The notes under the pieces are model-generated. The model saw nothing but the letters and a program-made list of their open reading frames with translations. It was not told where the DNA came from and searched no databases. Position numbers and translations under genes: made by a program. 23,873 nucleotides of DNA from a virus, in IMG/VR virus record IMGVR_UViG_3300035034_003473, positions 1 to 23,873 of that record; one strand, given 5' to 3'. Position 1 is the first letter of the stretch; each line of letters starts with the position of its first letter. Below are positions 6,673-15,188 of this stretch, piece after piece.

Positions 6673-9600
6673 TAAAGATACGATAGACAAAGTATTTGAA
6701 ACGGCAGATATAGTAGAAGTCATTTCAGAATTTGTAACACTAAAAAAGAAAGGAGCTAATCATTTTGGATTGTCCCCATTTGTAGACGAGAAATCTCCTT
6801 CGTTTTCCGTTTCAGAAGTAAAAGGAATTTGGAAATGCTTTTCTTCAGGAAAAAGTGGAAGCAATGCGGTTAGTTTCCTTATGGAAGCCCAGCACATGAG
6901 CTACCCAGAAGCTGTTAAACACATTGCAAATAAATACAGTATTCCTGTAGTGGCAGAAAACGCAGCGCAAGCTAAAGTATATGAAGAAAAGCAGCAAAAA
7001 AAGAAAGACCTGCTACCTTTAATGGATGCGTGTATCAAAAAATTTGAAGATGCTTTTTGGAAACTTCCCGCAAATCACCCGGCTAAAATAGAAGTGTTTC
7101 AAAAACGCCAATATACAGAAGAGCTCGCTAAAGAATTACGCATTGGCTACGCTCCTGGTCACAGATATATTTATGACGTCTGTGTGGAGAATGGCAGAAA
7201 GCAAGATGCAAAGGATTTGTTCTTAATTACAGACGAAAAAGACAAGTGGGTTAACCGAGTAATATATCCATTTGTAGAAGTATTTGCAGGTAAACCCAAG
7301 CCTGTGAGCTTAGCAGGTCGTAGCCTAAGCAAAGATAAGAAGTACGCAAAATGGATAAATTCTATGAATACAGAGCTGTACCAAAAGGATAAATTCTGGT
7401 ATGGAATGCATCTTGCGAAACACAGCATTGCTAAGTCTAGAACGGCTTGGGTAGTCGAAGGCTATAACGATGTTATTGCTTGGCAGCGTTTTGGCATACC
7501 AAATACAGTTTCGCCTTGCGGTACAGCAATTACAACAAACCAAATCAAAATGCTTCGGAAATTTGCAGACTATGTTGTCTTTTGCTTAGACCCAGACAAA
7601 GCAGGGACTAAAGCTATGATTAAGCAGATTCAACAATTCTTAAAAGCAGATTTCAGATGTTATGTAGTTGAATTGCCTTACGTGCAACAACCATATTGTA
7701 ATCTTAAAAAAGTAGAACAAAAAGACTTAGCGCCTTTAAACATTAATAAAAAAACAATTTCTCTTCCTAAAAAACCAGACCCAGACGATTACGTTAGATT
7801 AATACAGGCAGTAGATGAAAATTCACTAGACCACATTAACAACAAGAAGTCTTGGAAAGATGGTTTTAGATTCTTATTAGAAAACAAAAAATCGCACGAC
7901 GAAGTTGAAAACAGACAAATGGCAAATGAAATGTTGTCTCTTATTTCTTCCATAAAAGATGATGGTATGCAGGACATTTACTTGAAGTGGTTAGCAAAAG
8001 AATCTGGGACTACACAGGCTAAAATAAATTCGTTATTTAAAGAACTGGAAAAACAGCAAGAAGTAACTCCGCAGGAAAGAATAAAAGATAAGCTGGATAA
8101 TTACAACTTATATGAAATGCCTGAAGATGTAAAAGAACCGCTAGAAAAGTATATTAAACTCATACAGAAATACAGATTGTTTCAGGCGAATAATAAAATA
8201 TATGTGCAGTATGGAGAAAATCCGCCCTATGGTTTTAAGGCGGTTTCTAATTTTTCTATTGAAATTATTCAGCACATGGAAGATGAAGATCGTTCTAAGA
8301 AATTAGTTCGTATAAAAAATACACACAACAAAGAATCGGTTTTTGATGTAGACTCTGCTTTGATGAACAAACCTAGCACCTTTGAAGATGTTATTACCCT
8401 ATACGGAAACTACCAGTGGAAGGGCGACAGAAAAGAACATCAATTACTCAAATTTTATTTATTTGACTTCATGGGTACTGGTAGACAGATAGATGTGTTA
8501 GGTTGGCAACCTGAAGGATTTTGGGTCTGGAATAACTTAATTGTTACAGAACACGGAGAGAAATTGGAAATTGACAAAAACGGCTGCTTTAGCCACAAGG
8601 AAGTGGCGTATTATATCCCTTCAGCAAATCGCATTTACATTAATAATCCGTATAAATACCTGCCACAAAAGAGTTTTTTAAGCATCAAGACAGAGGCTAA
8701 TTTCTTTGAAGTTTGCAAAATGGCTAACCTGGTACATGGCAACCACGGTATTATGGGAATTTTGTTTGCCGTATCTTCAATTTTTCAGGACATTGTAGTT
8801 AAGCATTTGAGCTCGTTCCCTCTTTTGTTCTTATATGGTCCAGCTTCATCTGGGAAAGACCAACTAGCTTCTATGATTAAATCTTTTGTTGGCATACCGC
8901 AGGTTTCAATTAACCTAGAAGGAAACGCTAGTACCCAAAAAGGAAAGATACGTGAGCTGGCACAGTTCTGCAATGGGATTTCTCAATATAGTGAATATAA
9001 ACCGGGCAATCCGGAACTAGACGGTATGCTCAAAGGGGTTTGGGATAGAGATGGATATAAGACGGCGAGCATCACGAGCCGTATTTCCATGAATTCTGTT
9101 CCTGTCTTGAGTTCTGCAATTGTTACTGGTAATTACGTTCCTGACCAAGAGGCATTAATTACACGGCTTATTTGGAATCTGATGGACAAAGGCGTTTTTT
9201 CTGAGGAAGACGAAAAGAACTTTCAAATCCTTTCAGATTACGTTCAAAAAGGATTTTCCTCTTTAACAAACGATTTACTGAAGCATAGGAAATTAGTGGA
9301 AGGTAACTTTGTCTTTGTGTACAGAAATATGAAGAAGCTGCTGAAAGAACTGAAACCAAACGCCAATCCACGTATGATTCAAAATCTTTCGGTTTTAGGT
9401 TCGTTTTACAAGTTGCTTTCAGATCATGTAGATTTCAGCTTTAATTTAACTAGCATTATTACCATTTTCGAAAAAATAATAGATAGCCAAATGAATAAGC
9501 TTTCTTCTGCAAGTTTGGTGAACAAGTTTTGGGATTGCTTCTTAGCGAGTATGCGTGGTAGTTACTCAGACAGATTAGAATTAGGAAGAGATTATGCACT

Positions 9601-9976
9601 AGACGGAACTACGCTGTATTACTCTTGGACAAATGTGTACAACAAAGTTTCTAGGCAGTGGTATTTGCAATATAAAGAAGCTGTACCAAGCAAGACGGTG
9701 TTGGCAGACCAGCTAAAGAAAGATGCCGGTTGGGTAGACTACATTGCGTGCCATTACTACAGCAGCAACAAACGAAGCTCTGCTTTCTGCTCAAATATTA
9801 AAGACTTAGCGGTGTGTGATGACTTGATGTTGGCTGTAGAATATGAGCGAGATAGAGTAGAACCTTTTGAGAAGAAGGACAAGAACGAGCAGCAGACAGA
9901 AACCCCTGCAACCCCAGATACATCATATACCGATTCAATGGAAGGTGAACAGCAAGGATTTGAATACCCAGAATAG
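6662..9976 (+). CDS. Phage primase-helicase fusion
   Basis: An 1104-residue replication protein that should make primers and unwind the phage origin. Residues about 1-100 form a CHC2-type domain that lacks most zinc ligands (GLSPF.DEKSPSF and WKCFSSGKSG where the canonical form has Cys/His), as in Bacteroidota DnaG. The TOPRIM core follows, with E266 in VEGYNDV, D310/D312 in DPDKAG and D373/D375 in PDPDDY. After a linker, residues about 580-930 form a P-loop helicase with Walker A LYGPASSGKDQ (K732) and a possible arginine finger R835. The last 50 residues are acidic and disordered. A smaller paralogue of the helicase half is encoded at 4386-5540. The repeat-rich region 9977-10257 directly downstream may be its origin. 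Confidence 0.9.
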   Translation: MLINKDTIDKVFETADIVEVISEFVTLKKKGANHFGLSPFVDEKSPSFSVSEVKGIWKCFSSGKSGSNAVSFLMEAQHMSYPEAVKHIANKYSIPVVAENAAQAKVYEEKQQKKKDLLPLMDACIKKFEDAFWKLPANHPAKIEVFQKRQYTEELAKELRIGYAPGHRYIYDVCVENGRKQDAKDLFLITDEKDKWVNRVIYPFVEVFAGKPKPVSLAGRSLSKDKKYAKWINSMNTELYQKDKFWYGMHLAKHSIAKSRTAWVVEGYNDVIAWQRFGIPNTVSPCGTAITTNQIKMLRKFADYVVFCLDPDKAGTKAMIKQIQQFLKADFRCYVVELPYVQQPYCNLKKVEQKDLAPLNINKKTISLPKKPDPDDYVRLIQAVDENSLDHINNKKSWKDGFRFLLENKKSHDEVENRQMANEMLSLISSIKDDGMQDIYLKWLAKESGTTQAKINSLFKELEKQQEVTPQERIKDKLDNYNLYEMPEDVKEPLEKYIKLIQKYRLFQANNKIYVQYGENPPYGFKAVSNFSIEIIQHMEDEDRSKKLVRIKNTHNKESVFDVDSALMNKPSTFEDVITLYGNYQWKGDRKEHQLLKFYLFDFMGTGRQIDVLGWQPEGFWVWNNLIVTEHGEKLEIDKNGCFSHKEVAYYIPSANRIYINNPYKYLPQKSFLSIKTEANFFEVCKMANLVHGNHGIMGILFAVSSIFQDIVVKHLSSFPLLFLYGPASSGKDQLASMIKSFVGIPQVSINLEGNASTQKGKIRELAQFCNGISQYSEYKPGNPELDGMLKGVWDRDGYKTASITSRISMNSVPVLSSAIVTGNYVPDQEALITRLIWNLMDKGVFSEEDEKNFQILSDYVQKGFSSLTNDLLKHRKLVEGNFVFVYRNMKKLLKELKPNANPRMIQNLSVLGSFYKLLSDHVDFSFNLTSIITIFEKIIDSQMNKLSSASLVNKFWDCFLASMRGSYSDRLELGRDYALDGTTLYYSWTNVYNKVSRQWYLQYKEAVPSKTVLADQLKKDAGWVDYIACHYYSSNKRSSAFCSNIKDLAVCDDLMLAVEYERDRVEPFEKKDKNEQQTETPATPDTSYTDSMEGEQQGFEYPE

Positions 9977-10048
9977 TTTTTTTTACTCTCCCTGCTACCC
10001 TAAGAACAAAAATACGAGCCATAAAAAAATATGCGAGGTGTTTTTTAT

Positions 10049-10245
10049 ACTGAGTTTACTGATGTTTTATAAGTTACTGTATATTAATAAGTTAAGTATA
10101 AAAAGGTATCAGTAAGGTACTCAGTAAGTGTCAGTAAGTATCAGTAAGTCAATTTCACTTACTGATACTTACTGACACTTGCACAGCCATTTTTTTTTAT
10201 AACTTGCTGTATTGTAATAAAGTAAGTGTACTCAGTAAACTCAGT
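10049..10245. repeat. Outer 14-bp inverted repeat around the iterons
   Basis: ACTGAGTTTACTGA at 10049-10062 and its exact reverse complement at 10232-10245 flank the inner inverted repeat. The two repeats have centres only about 6 bp apart (10147 and 10153). Confidence 0.75.
10126..10180. repeat. Perfect 24-bp inverted repeat with 7-nt spacer
   Basis: Arms 10126-10149 and 10157-10180 are exact reverse complements around the spacer CAATTTC. Each arm contains two copies of the TCAGTAAG unit, 10 bp apart. As RNA it would be a very stable hairpin. A run of nine T begins 9 nt after it, so partial terminator activity for the replication operon cannot be excluded. Confidence 0.85.
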
Positions 10246-10257
10246 AAGATTTAGACC

Positions 10258-10458
10258 ATGTTTATTTTAAAAAAGCTTAAAAAAATGTTTTCATCCTCAG
10301 AAGTCAAGCAAATAGTACAAAATTGCCAAAATATAGAAGAGCTTATCCAAGTTTCAGATAGCTTGGGTTGGCTTTTTGCACAAGGATTTATCAATTGTTA
10401 TTATAAGAAATCATTTTTAGGATTTATTCTGATGCGAATGCTGGAAATTTCAGATTAA
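10258..10458 (+). CDS. Small hypothetical protein between origin region and late genes
   Basis: A 66-residue protein with a basic N-terminus (FILKKLKKMF) and a mostly helical body. The Cys residues in QNCQN and FINCYY are not arranged as a metal site. No family is recognised. It is placed directly after the repeat region and just before the first GTCACAY-type promoter. It could be a regulator or the start of the late region; the location is the only hint. Confidence 0.5.
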   Translation: MFILKKLKKMFSSSEVKQIVQNCQNIEELIQVSDSLGWLFAQGFINCYYKKSFLGFILMRMLEISD

Positions 10459-10462
10459 TTTT

Positions 10463-10499
10463 AGCGAAAATAACAGGCAGTCACACTTCTATTTTCGCT
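10463..10499. repeat. 10-bp inverted repeat enclosing a late-promoter box
   Basis: AGCGAAAATA (10463-10472) and TATTTTCGCT (10490-10499) are perfect reverse complements, and T follows. The 17-nt spacer holds the GTCACAC box of the late promoter. It may act as a weak terminator for the gene at 10258, as an operator, or both. Confidence 0.45.
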
Positions 10500-10514
10500 T
10501 TTAGCGTATATTCG
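10478..10514 (+). promoter_or_regulatory. Putative late promoter (site D) for the tail/fibre operon
   Basis: CAGTCACACT at 10478-10487, 19 nt, then TATATTCG at 10507-10514, one mismatch from the Bacteroidota -7 consensus TAnnTTTG. The ATG of the next gene is at 10529, implying a leader of only about 10 nt. The same layout occurs at three other late gene starts. Confidence 0.6.
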
Positions 10515-10528
10515 TAGAAAGTTTTGGT

Positions 10529-11011
10529 ATGCTTTCAGAAAAAATTACTGATTATCCGTATATCTGCGGAGTTTTCTTTTCTTTTGAAGAGCAAATAAGC
10601 CATGTTGTTGGAGCAACTTTGCAACAAAACTTCTTTGATGCGCTTCCACCTGCTTCATTTGAAAAGGTATATGTTACCAAATCAAAAACAGGCTTTCAGG
10701 AATCGTTTCAAAATAATGCTTCTGGCGGCGTGTATACACAACAAGTTACTATAAGTATGCCGCGTTCTTCTTATGATCGTTCAGAAAAAATTAAAAAAAT
10801 AATTGCTGCACGATTTATCATGCTAAAACTTAGCAATGGCCGCATTTTGGTTATTGGCCAAAACGATTATAAGCAAAACACCAAAATAAAGGCTAGCTAT
10901 ATAGCCAATGAACACCTCGCACAATTTCAATTTACTAACCGAAGCATCTTTCCTATTGGCTATACCGAGCTAGAAGGAATTGGCTTTCCATATCACATAC
11001 CCGCAGGATAA
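10529..11011 (+). CDS. Phage structural protein, probably tail-associated
   Basis: A 160-residue protein with no catalytic motif. Beta-rich segments such as GGVYTQQVTISMPRSSY and GRILVIGQNDYKQNTKIKASY suggest a small structural fold. Its stop overlaps the start of the fibre gene (TAATG at 11011), so the two are coupled and probably act together. It is the first gene after late promoter D. The name is based on context; I do not recognise the family. Confidence 0.55.
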   Translation: MLSEKITDYPYICGVFFSFEEQISHVVGATLQQNFFDALPPASFEKVYVTKSKTGFQESFQNNASGGVYTQQVTISMPRSSYDRSEKIKKIIAARFIMLKLSNGRILVIGQNDYKQNTKIKASYIANEHLAQFQFTNRSIFPIGYTELEGIGFPYHIPAG

Positions 11012-13464
11012 TGGCAGAGAACTATTCAAATTTAGAAACCAAGCAAAATTCACTAGAGCAGTTGGCTAGATTGGCTGGAGTGCCTCCCGTTTTCACCTAC
11101 ACCGCTGAAGAGTGGAATCAGATTCGAGCAAAATTAAACGACCTCAAATTTTTGATAGACAATTTGTCTGTAGATGGTGGTGCAGGATTGCAAGGCCTAC
11201 AAAAAACAAGCTATTCTTTTTATATGTCCACTTTTCCTGAAAATGTGGCTACTTATTTAAACAACAGAACCATTTTTACCATTCCCGCAGGAACTATACC
11301 AGAGTTTGTGTTGTATTTGCTTACATACGATGGTAATGAATTTATGATTCTGCCTACCGTTAGAAAATACAGCCTAAAAAATGCACAACAAGGCATATTT
11401 GGCAACGGCGGTTCACGCATTCTTACTGAAGAAGAATTGCAACTTACTTACGAAGCAACTGCCACCGCAGACGATTTAGAAGATGCGCCGGGTACACAGC
11501 TTATTACCTTTCCAAATATTTCTACCAGTATAGCAGACTGGCTTAATGCAGAGGATCTAGTACAAACCTTACAACCTGAGGATGATGGTTTGGTTATTTT
11601 ACGTGGTACCATTCTTAGTGAACCTACTTCTTTTTTGTTTGTAGGTACTCGTGGCGATTATGGAGATGGTGAAACCCCTGCAACTGTAGCAGATTTTGAA
11701 CCCTTGGAAGAGGCGGATAATTCTGATATGATGCCAATAGATGATTTCTTTTCTCTTGCGAGCTTTAACCCTGTACAAAACAAAACTATTACTAGTTGGA
11801 AAAATGAACTTGAAAACCTTATTGCCAATTTACCAAGTGGCGGATTGACTACTCAACAGTTAGATTTTATCTTACAGTCTTATTTGAAGAACATCAAACA
11901 AAAACTAATTACACTAAGTTTAGGCGATATAGGAGCAGACAATTTTGAGGATAATATCCCGCAAAAGATTGTCGATTATATGACTACTAATGGCATAGTA
12001 AGAGAAATAAACACTTTACATAAATGGTTAGTTGCTGAAAGTGTAATTAGTTTACGATTACCAACATCTGGAGAGTGGCAATCTGAAATAGATACGTGGT
12101 CAAGTAATAATTTAAATGGGTCTTTTAATTCTCCTTTAAAGTTAATATTAGGAGGAGGAAGAAATCCTTATGGTGACATATTTCAAGAAAATGGGATAGG
12201 TATGTATTGGACTTCTACAATAATAGGCTATAAGGCAATTAAACTTCTAACTTCTAGTCAATCAAGCTCTTGGGTTACGGTAGAATCAAATGCAAGAGCA
12301 GAAGGTAATTCGATAAGATTAATAATTTCAGGGATATTTACTCAACAACAGTTTGAAGATAATTATGAAAATAAAATAATTCAAATTAATGGTCTAAATT
12401 ATGGTTTTGTTTACAATCCTACGACTAAAAGAATTTGGCTAGACAGAAATTTAGGGGCTAGTCAAGCGGCAACATCAAGTACAGATGAGTTAGCCCATGG
12501 TGATTTATTCCAATGGGGTAGAAGAGCAGATGGACACGAAAAAAGAACCTCATTAACTTACGATGGAGATACTCTTGCAAAACCTTCAACAGTTAATGAA
12601 AGTGGGGCATGGGACGGTAAATTTATTACAGTAGAAGTAACGCCTTTAGACTGGTTAAACTCACAAGATAACACGCTTTGGCAAAGCAATTACGTAGACC
12701 CTATAATTTCTAAAAAACAACAAATATACATACTAAACAATACATTAGAAACAGACTACACTAATATAGATGCTGATGAAATTGTATTGTTAGTTGACAA
12801 TTCCAAGGAAATAATTCATCCATCTGATTGGGAAGGACTTGCTTATGAAAGTGACTTGGAAGACTTACAAGCTGAGTCTGAAGAGCAAGAAGTAATTACA
12901 GGAGGTATTTACGATAATTTCCAAGTAGAAGGAAATATTATCGTTTGCACAAATACAGATGGAAAAGCTGTATTCACTGGGTTCAACGTATCTAGTAAGT
13001 ACAAGATTATTCATCTTATTAACAATTCAAATTTTGAAGTACAAGTTGATAACAGTAGTTCTAGCTCACTTGAAGAAAACCAAATCTCGTTACCAAACAA
13101 TGTAGCAAATGTAGGATTGCGAGGGACTACTGTTTTCGCATACATCACTAAAGGAGGCTTAAACAAGTGGCAAATTATAGATGTTTTTGGAAGTAGATAT
13201 ATGCCTGAACATAAAGGCTTAACAGAAGATGCAATTGTTGTAGTTGGTGAAAACTCAGTAAGTGGTTCTAAAGAAATAATTAATCTTTATGAAACTAATG
13301 AAAGTATTACAAATGCTTCTTTAACTAATTCTGAACTTAACGCTTTGTATGAAAATCAAATTGTAGGTTTTGAATTAATATGTGAAAATGCGGGTGATAA
13401 TGGAATTGTTTATAAATTAATAAACGATTCTACTGGTACTTGGAAAAAAATGATTTTAACTTAA
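11011..13464 (+). CDS. Large tail-fibre-like protein with FISUMP segments
   Basis: An 817-residue protein, likely a receptor-binding tail component. The N-terminal 330 residues are acidic and structural. Residues 348-441 match the second half of the Fibrobacter succinogenes major paralogous (FISUMP) domain: RLPTSGEWQSEI, then SPLKLILGGGRN and MYWTSTI. Residues 456-558 match the first half: IWLDRNLGASQAATSS, GDLFQWGRRADGHEKR and NTLWQ. The halves are thus in the reverse of the usual order. The C-terminal 250 residues are beta-rich and resemble repeat or decoration domains of phage fibres. From about nucleotide 11960 onward the gene becomes clearly more AT-rich than its 5' part, which suggests module exchange. 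Confidence 0.7.
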   Translation: MAENYSNLETKQNSLEQLARLAGVPPVFTYTAEEWNQIRAKLNDLKFLIDNLSVDGGAGLQGLQKTSYSFYMSTFPENVATYLNNRTIFTIPAGTIPEFVLYLLTYDGNEFMILPTVRKYSLKNAQQGIFGNGGSRILTEEELQLTYEATATADDLEDAPGTQLITFPNISTSIADWLNAEDLVQTLQPEDDGLVILRGTILSEPTSFLFVGTRGDYGDGETPATVADFEPLEEADNSDMMPIDDFFSLASFNPVQNKTITSWKNELENLIANLPSGGLTTQQLDFILQSYLKNIKQKLITLSLGDIGADNFEDNIPQKIVDYMTTNGIVREINTLHKWLVAESVISLRLPTSGEWQSEIDTWSSNNLNGSFNSPLKLILGGGRNPYGDIFQENGIGMYWTSTIIGYKAIKLLTSSQSSSWVTVESNARAEGNSIRLIISGIFTQQQFEDNYENKIIQINGLNYGFVYNPTTKRIWLDRNLGASQAATSSTDELAHGDLFQWGRRADGHEKRTSLTYDGDTLAKPSTVNESGAWDGKFITVEVTPLDWLNSQDNTLWQSNYVDPIISKKQQIYILNNTLETDYTNIDADEIVLLVDNSKEIIHPSDWEGLAYESDLEDLQAESEEQEVITGGIYDNFQVEGNIIVCTNTDGKAVFTGFNVSSKYKIIHLINNSNFEVQVDNSSSSSLEENQISLPNNVANVGLRGTTVFAYITKGGLNKWQIIDVFGSRYMPEHKGLTEDAIVVVGENSVSGSKEIINLYETNESITNASLTNSELNALYENQIVGFELICENAGDNGIVYKLINDSTGTWKKMILT

Positions 13465-13476
13465 TTTAATAAAAAT

Positions 13477-14751
13477 ATGAGCTTTACAAAAGATGACGCA
13501 GTTTTTGGTTATAAGTTTAACAGATTAGCTTTTACTGTTCCTACGCCCATAGTAAAAGATACTTTACAAGATCCTCCTGTTACAGGTAGGTTTTTTGCTG
13601 GTAATACTTTTAATACTGAGGAAGGAGAACCTATAATGAAAAATAGTATTACTTTTCTTTTTTATAGCTTACAAACTCAAAAATTAATAATATCATGGGG
13701 GGATGGAACATTTAATGAAAAAAATTTAATTGTAGGTGCTAATAGTATTGATAGAAATGAACATCAATATAACGATAATTTAGATAGTCATACAGTTGTT
13801 TTTATTTTTGAAAAGCCTAAACAAATAAGTGGTATAAATTCAGTTAATGTAAATGTTGGTGAAGTAATTCCTCAGGATATTAAAAAGTTTACTTCTTTGA
13901 ATAATCTTTCTTTTCGTTCAGAAAGTGGAATAACATCTTTTCCTGCAGATTTAAGTTCTTTAACTTTATTAACTTCTTTTAAAGTTGAAAATGCTGAATT
14001 ACCAAAAATTGATGATAGTTTATTTTCTTTACCTCTTAAAGTACTAAGTTTAGATTCTTCAATTGATTTCACTGATAGCGTTGCTTTAGAAAGTCTCGCT
14101 AGGCTTCCTGAATTTATATTTTTAGAAGAACTTAATTTTACAGAAACAAGTTTAACAGAGTTTCCAGTAAATTTTATAAATAGAACAAATCTTGTTAGAC
14201 TAAATATTGGTGGAAATAATCTATTTACAACTTTACCGCTTAATATACCAACTTCTTTAGAAAATTTATCTTTAAGAGCCAAAAATCCTTTCTTAACATC
14301 TTACGTTAATTTTGATAGATTAATAAATCTTAATGAAGTAAACTTCTCCAATACTTTTAATAATCTCACCCTTAGTATAGGTGATGAAATATCTTATTTA
14401 CATAAATTAAAAACTGTTACACATAGGTCTACAAACACACAAGATCGAACTGATGTTGTAGTCAACAATTGGTTTGATTTTATAGTAACTAGAGGTTATG
14501 GAAGTATAACAGATGATAGTGGAAATAACAAATTTAGAGACATGAGTTTTTTTTTAACTCAAACTGCAAACATAGCTAATCTTCCTACTGGAACTTACCA
14601 AGCTCCTACTAATTTTGATAAAAACATATCAAATGGAAATCCAGCAAATGAACTAGAAAAGATTTATTGTTTAGTTGAAAATTATGGTCACACATGGACT
14701 GTAGGAGACGGTAATACTAATGTAGGAGTACAAACATTTTCACCTTCTTAA
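13477..14751 (+). CDS. PKD-like plus leucine-rich-repeat fibre protein
   Basis: A 424-residue protein. Residues about 68-115 contain ISWGDGTFNEKN followed by EHQYNDNLDSHTVVFIF, the pattern of a PKD-like Ig domain. Residues about 135-330 form irregular leucine-rich repeats of the BspA type, for example LNNLSFRSESGITSFP, LEELNFTETSLTEFP and LVRLNIGGNNLFTTLP. The C-terminus (about 380-424) is Asn/Gly/Thr-rich. No signal peptide is present, so it is not a secreted host protein. A virion surface protein for host recognition fits its place 12 bp after the fibre gene. GC is very low (about 23% in a hand-counted 60-bp sample at 13981-14040), suggesting recent acquisition. Confidence 0.65.
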   Translation: MSFTKDDAVFGYKFNRLAFTVPTPIVKDTLQDPPVTGRFFAGNTFNTEEGEPIMKNSITFLFYSLQTQKLIISWGDGTFNEKNLIVGANSIDRNEHQYNDNLDSHTVVFIFEKPKQISGINSVNVNVGEVIPQDIKKFTSLNNLSFRSESGITSFPADLSSLTLLTSFKVENAELPKIDDSLFSLPLKVLSLDSSIDFTDSVALESLARLPEFIFLEELNFTETSLTEFPVNFINRTNLVRLNIGGNNLFTTLPLNIPTSLENLSLRAKNPFLTSYVNFDRLINLNEVNFSNTFNNLTLSIGDEISYLHKLKTVTHRSTNTQDRTDVVVNNWFDFIVTRGYGSITDDSGNNKFRDMSFFLTQTANIANLPTGTYQAPTNFDKNISNGNPANELEKIYCLVENYGHTWTVGDGNTNVGVQTFSPS

Positions 14752-14775
14752 ATTAATATAAAAAAACAAAAAAAC

Positions 14776-15159
14776 ATGGCAAATAAAATAAATGCAGTAT
14801 TTCAAAGTAAAGAAAAAGTAAAATTTTCAAGCCGTTATTCTACTAGAATAAACGAAGAAATTGTTAAAGTTACATTTACAAATATGTCTCTAACAGAGCA
14901 TACTTTAAAGGTAACTGGTATATGGAGTTTTATTGATGCACAGAATAAAGAAAGAAAGATAAATGATATTTCCTTCACAATGCCTAATGCCTTAGTAGCT
15001 CAAACTGAACACATGATAGGAAGAATAAATGAAGCTAACATCTACGCTTATGCTACAAAGAGAGTACAGCAGGTTTTCCCTGCAATTCTCGACCAAGAAT
15101 ACGCTAAAGATGCTCAGTCTAATTTTGGATTGACAGGTAGTGATATTGAAATAATCTAG
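14776..15159 (+). CDS. Hypothetical late structural protein
   Basis: A 127-residue protein, mixed alpha-beta, with no recognised motif. The central part (TFTNMSLTEHTLKVTGIWSF) looks like beta strands, and the C-terminus (VQQVFPAILDQEYAKDAQ) is helical. It is co-directional with the fibre genes (24-bp gap) and shares their AT-rich codon use. It may be a fibre chaperone or small tail protein, but nothing in the sequence decides this. Confidence 0.5.
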   Translation: MANKINAVFQSKEKVKFSSRYSTRINEEIVKVTFTNMSLTEHTLKVTGIWSFIDAQNKERKINDISFTMPNALVAQTEHMIGRINEANIYAYATKRVQQVFPAILDQEYAKDAQSNFGLTGSDIEII

Positions 15160-15188
15160 TAGATTAGATTAACTAAATAACGGGACTT

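Larger units (their letters stand above)
9977..10257. other. Non-coding repeat region, candidate replication origin
   Basis: A 281-bp gap with no credible gene. It holds about nine copies of TCAGTAAR in both orientations: plus at 10109, 10121, 10131, 10141, 10232 and 10241; minus at 10055, 10158 and 10168. It contains two nearly concentric inverted repeats, A/T tracts (nine T at 10190-10198) and an imperfect 28-bp direct repeat (10073-10100 and 10203-10230, 21/28 identical by hand count). Iterons beside a replication gene and next to AT-rich DNA are a common phage origin design. A promoter/operator region for the late side is the main alternative. Confidence 0.5.

Noticed and set aside
9867-10115. 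Plus-strand 82-codon ORF overlapping the primase 3' end and the repeat region
   Set aside because: It begins inside the primase gene in another frame, has a low-complexity product and runs into the iteron region; no sign of real coding.
10109-10248. Repeat cluster as a CRISPR array
   Set aside because: Units are only 8 bp, occur in both orientations and have spacers of 2-9 bp; this is an iteron/inverted-repeat pattern.
13872-14282. Minus-strand 136-codon ORF
   Set aside because: It is the mirror of the LRR coding region; its Ser/Lys-rich product has no domain and no promoter.
14686-14720. Fifth GTCACAC occurrence near the end of the LRR gene
   Set aside because: It is inside a coding region and has no TAnnTTTG-like 8-mer at the 19-nt distance, only a two-mismatch match at 20 nt.
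11011-14751. Diversity-generating retroelement acting on the fibre genes
   Set aside because: No reverse transcriptase gene and no template/variable repeat pair is visible in the window. One could lie outside, but there is no evidence here.
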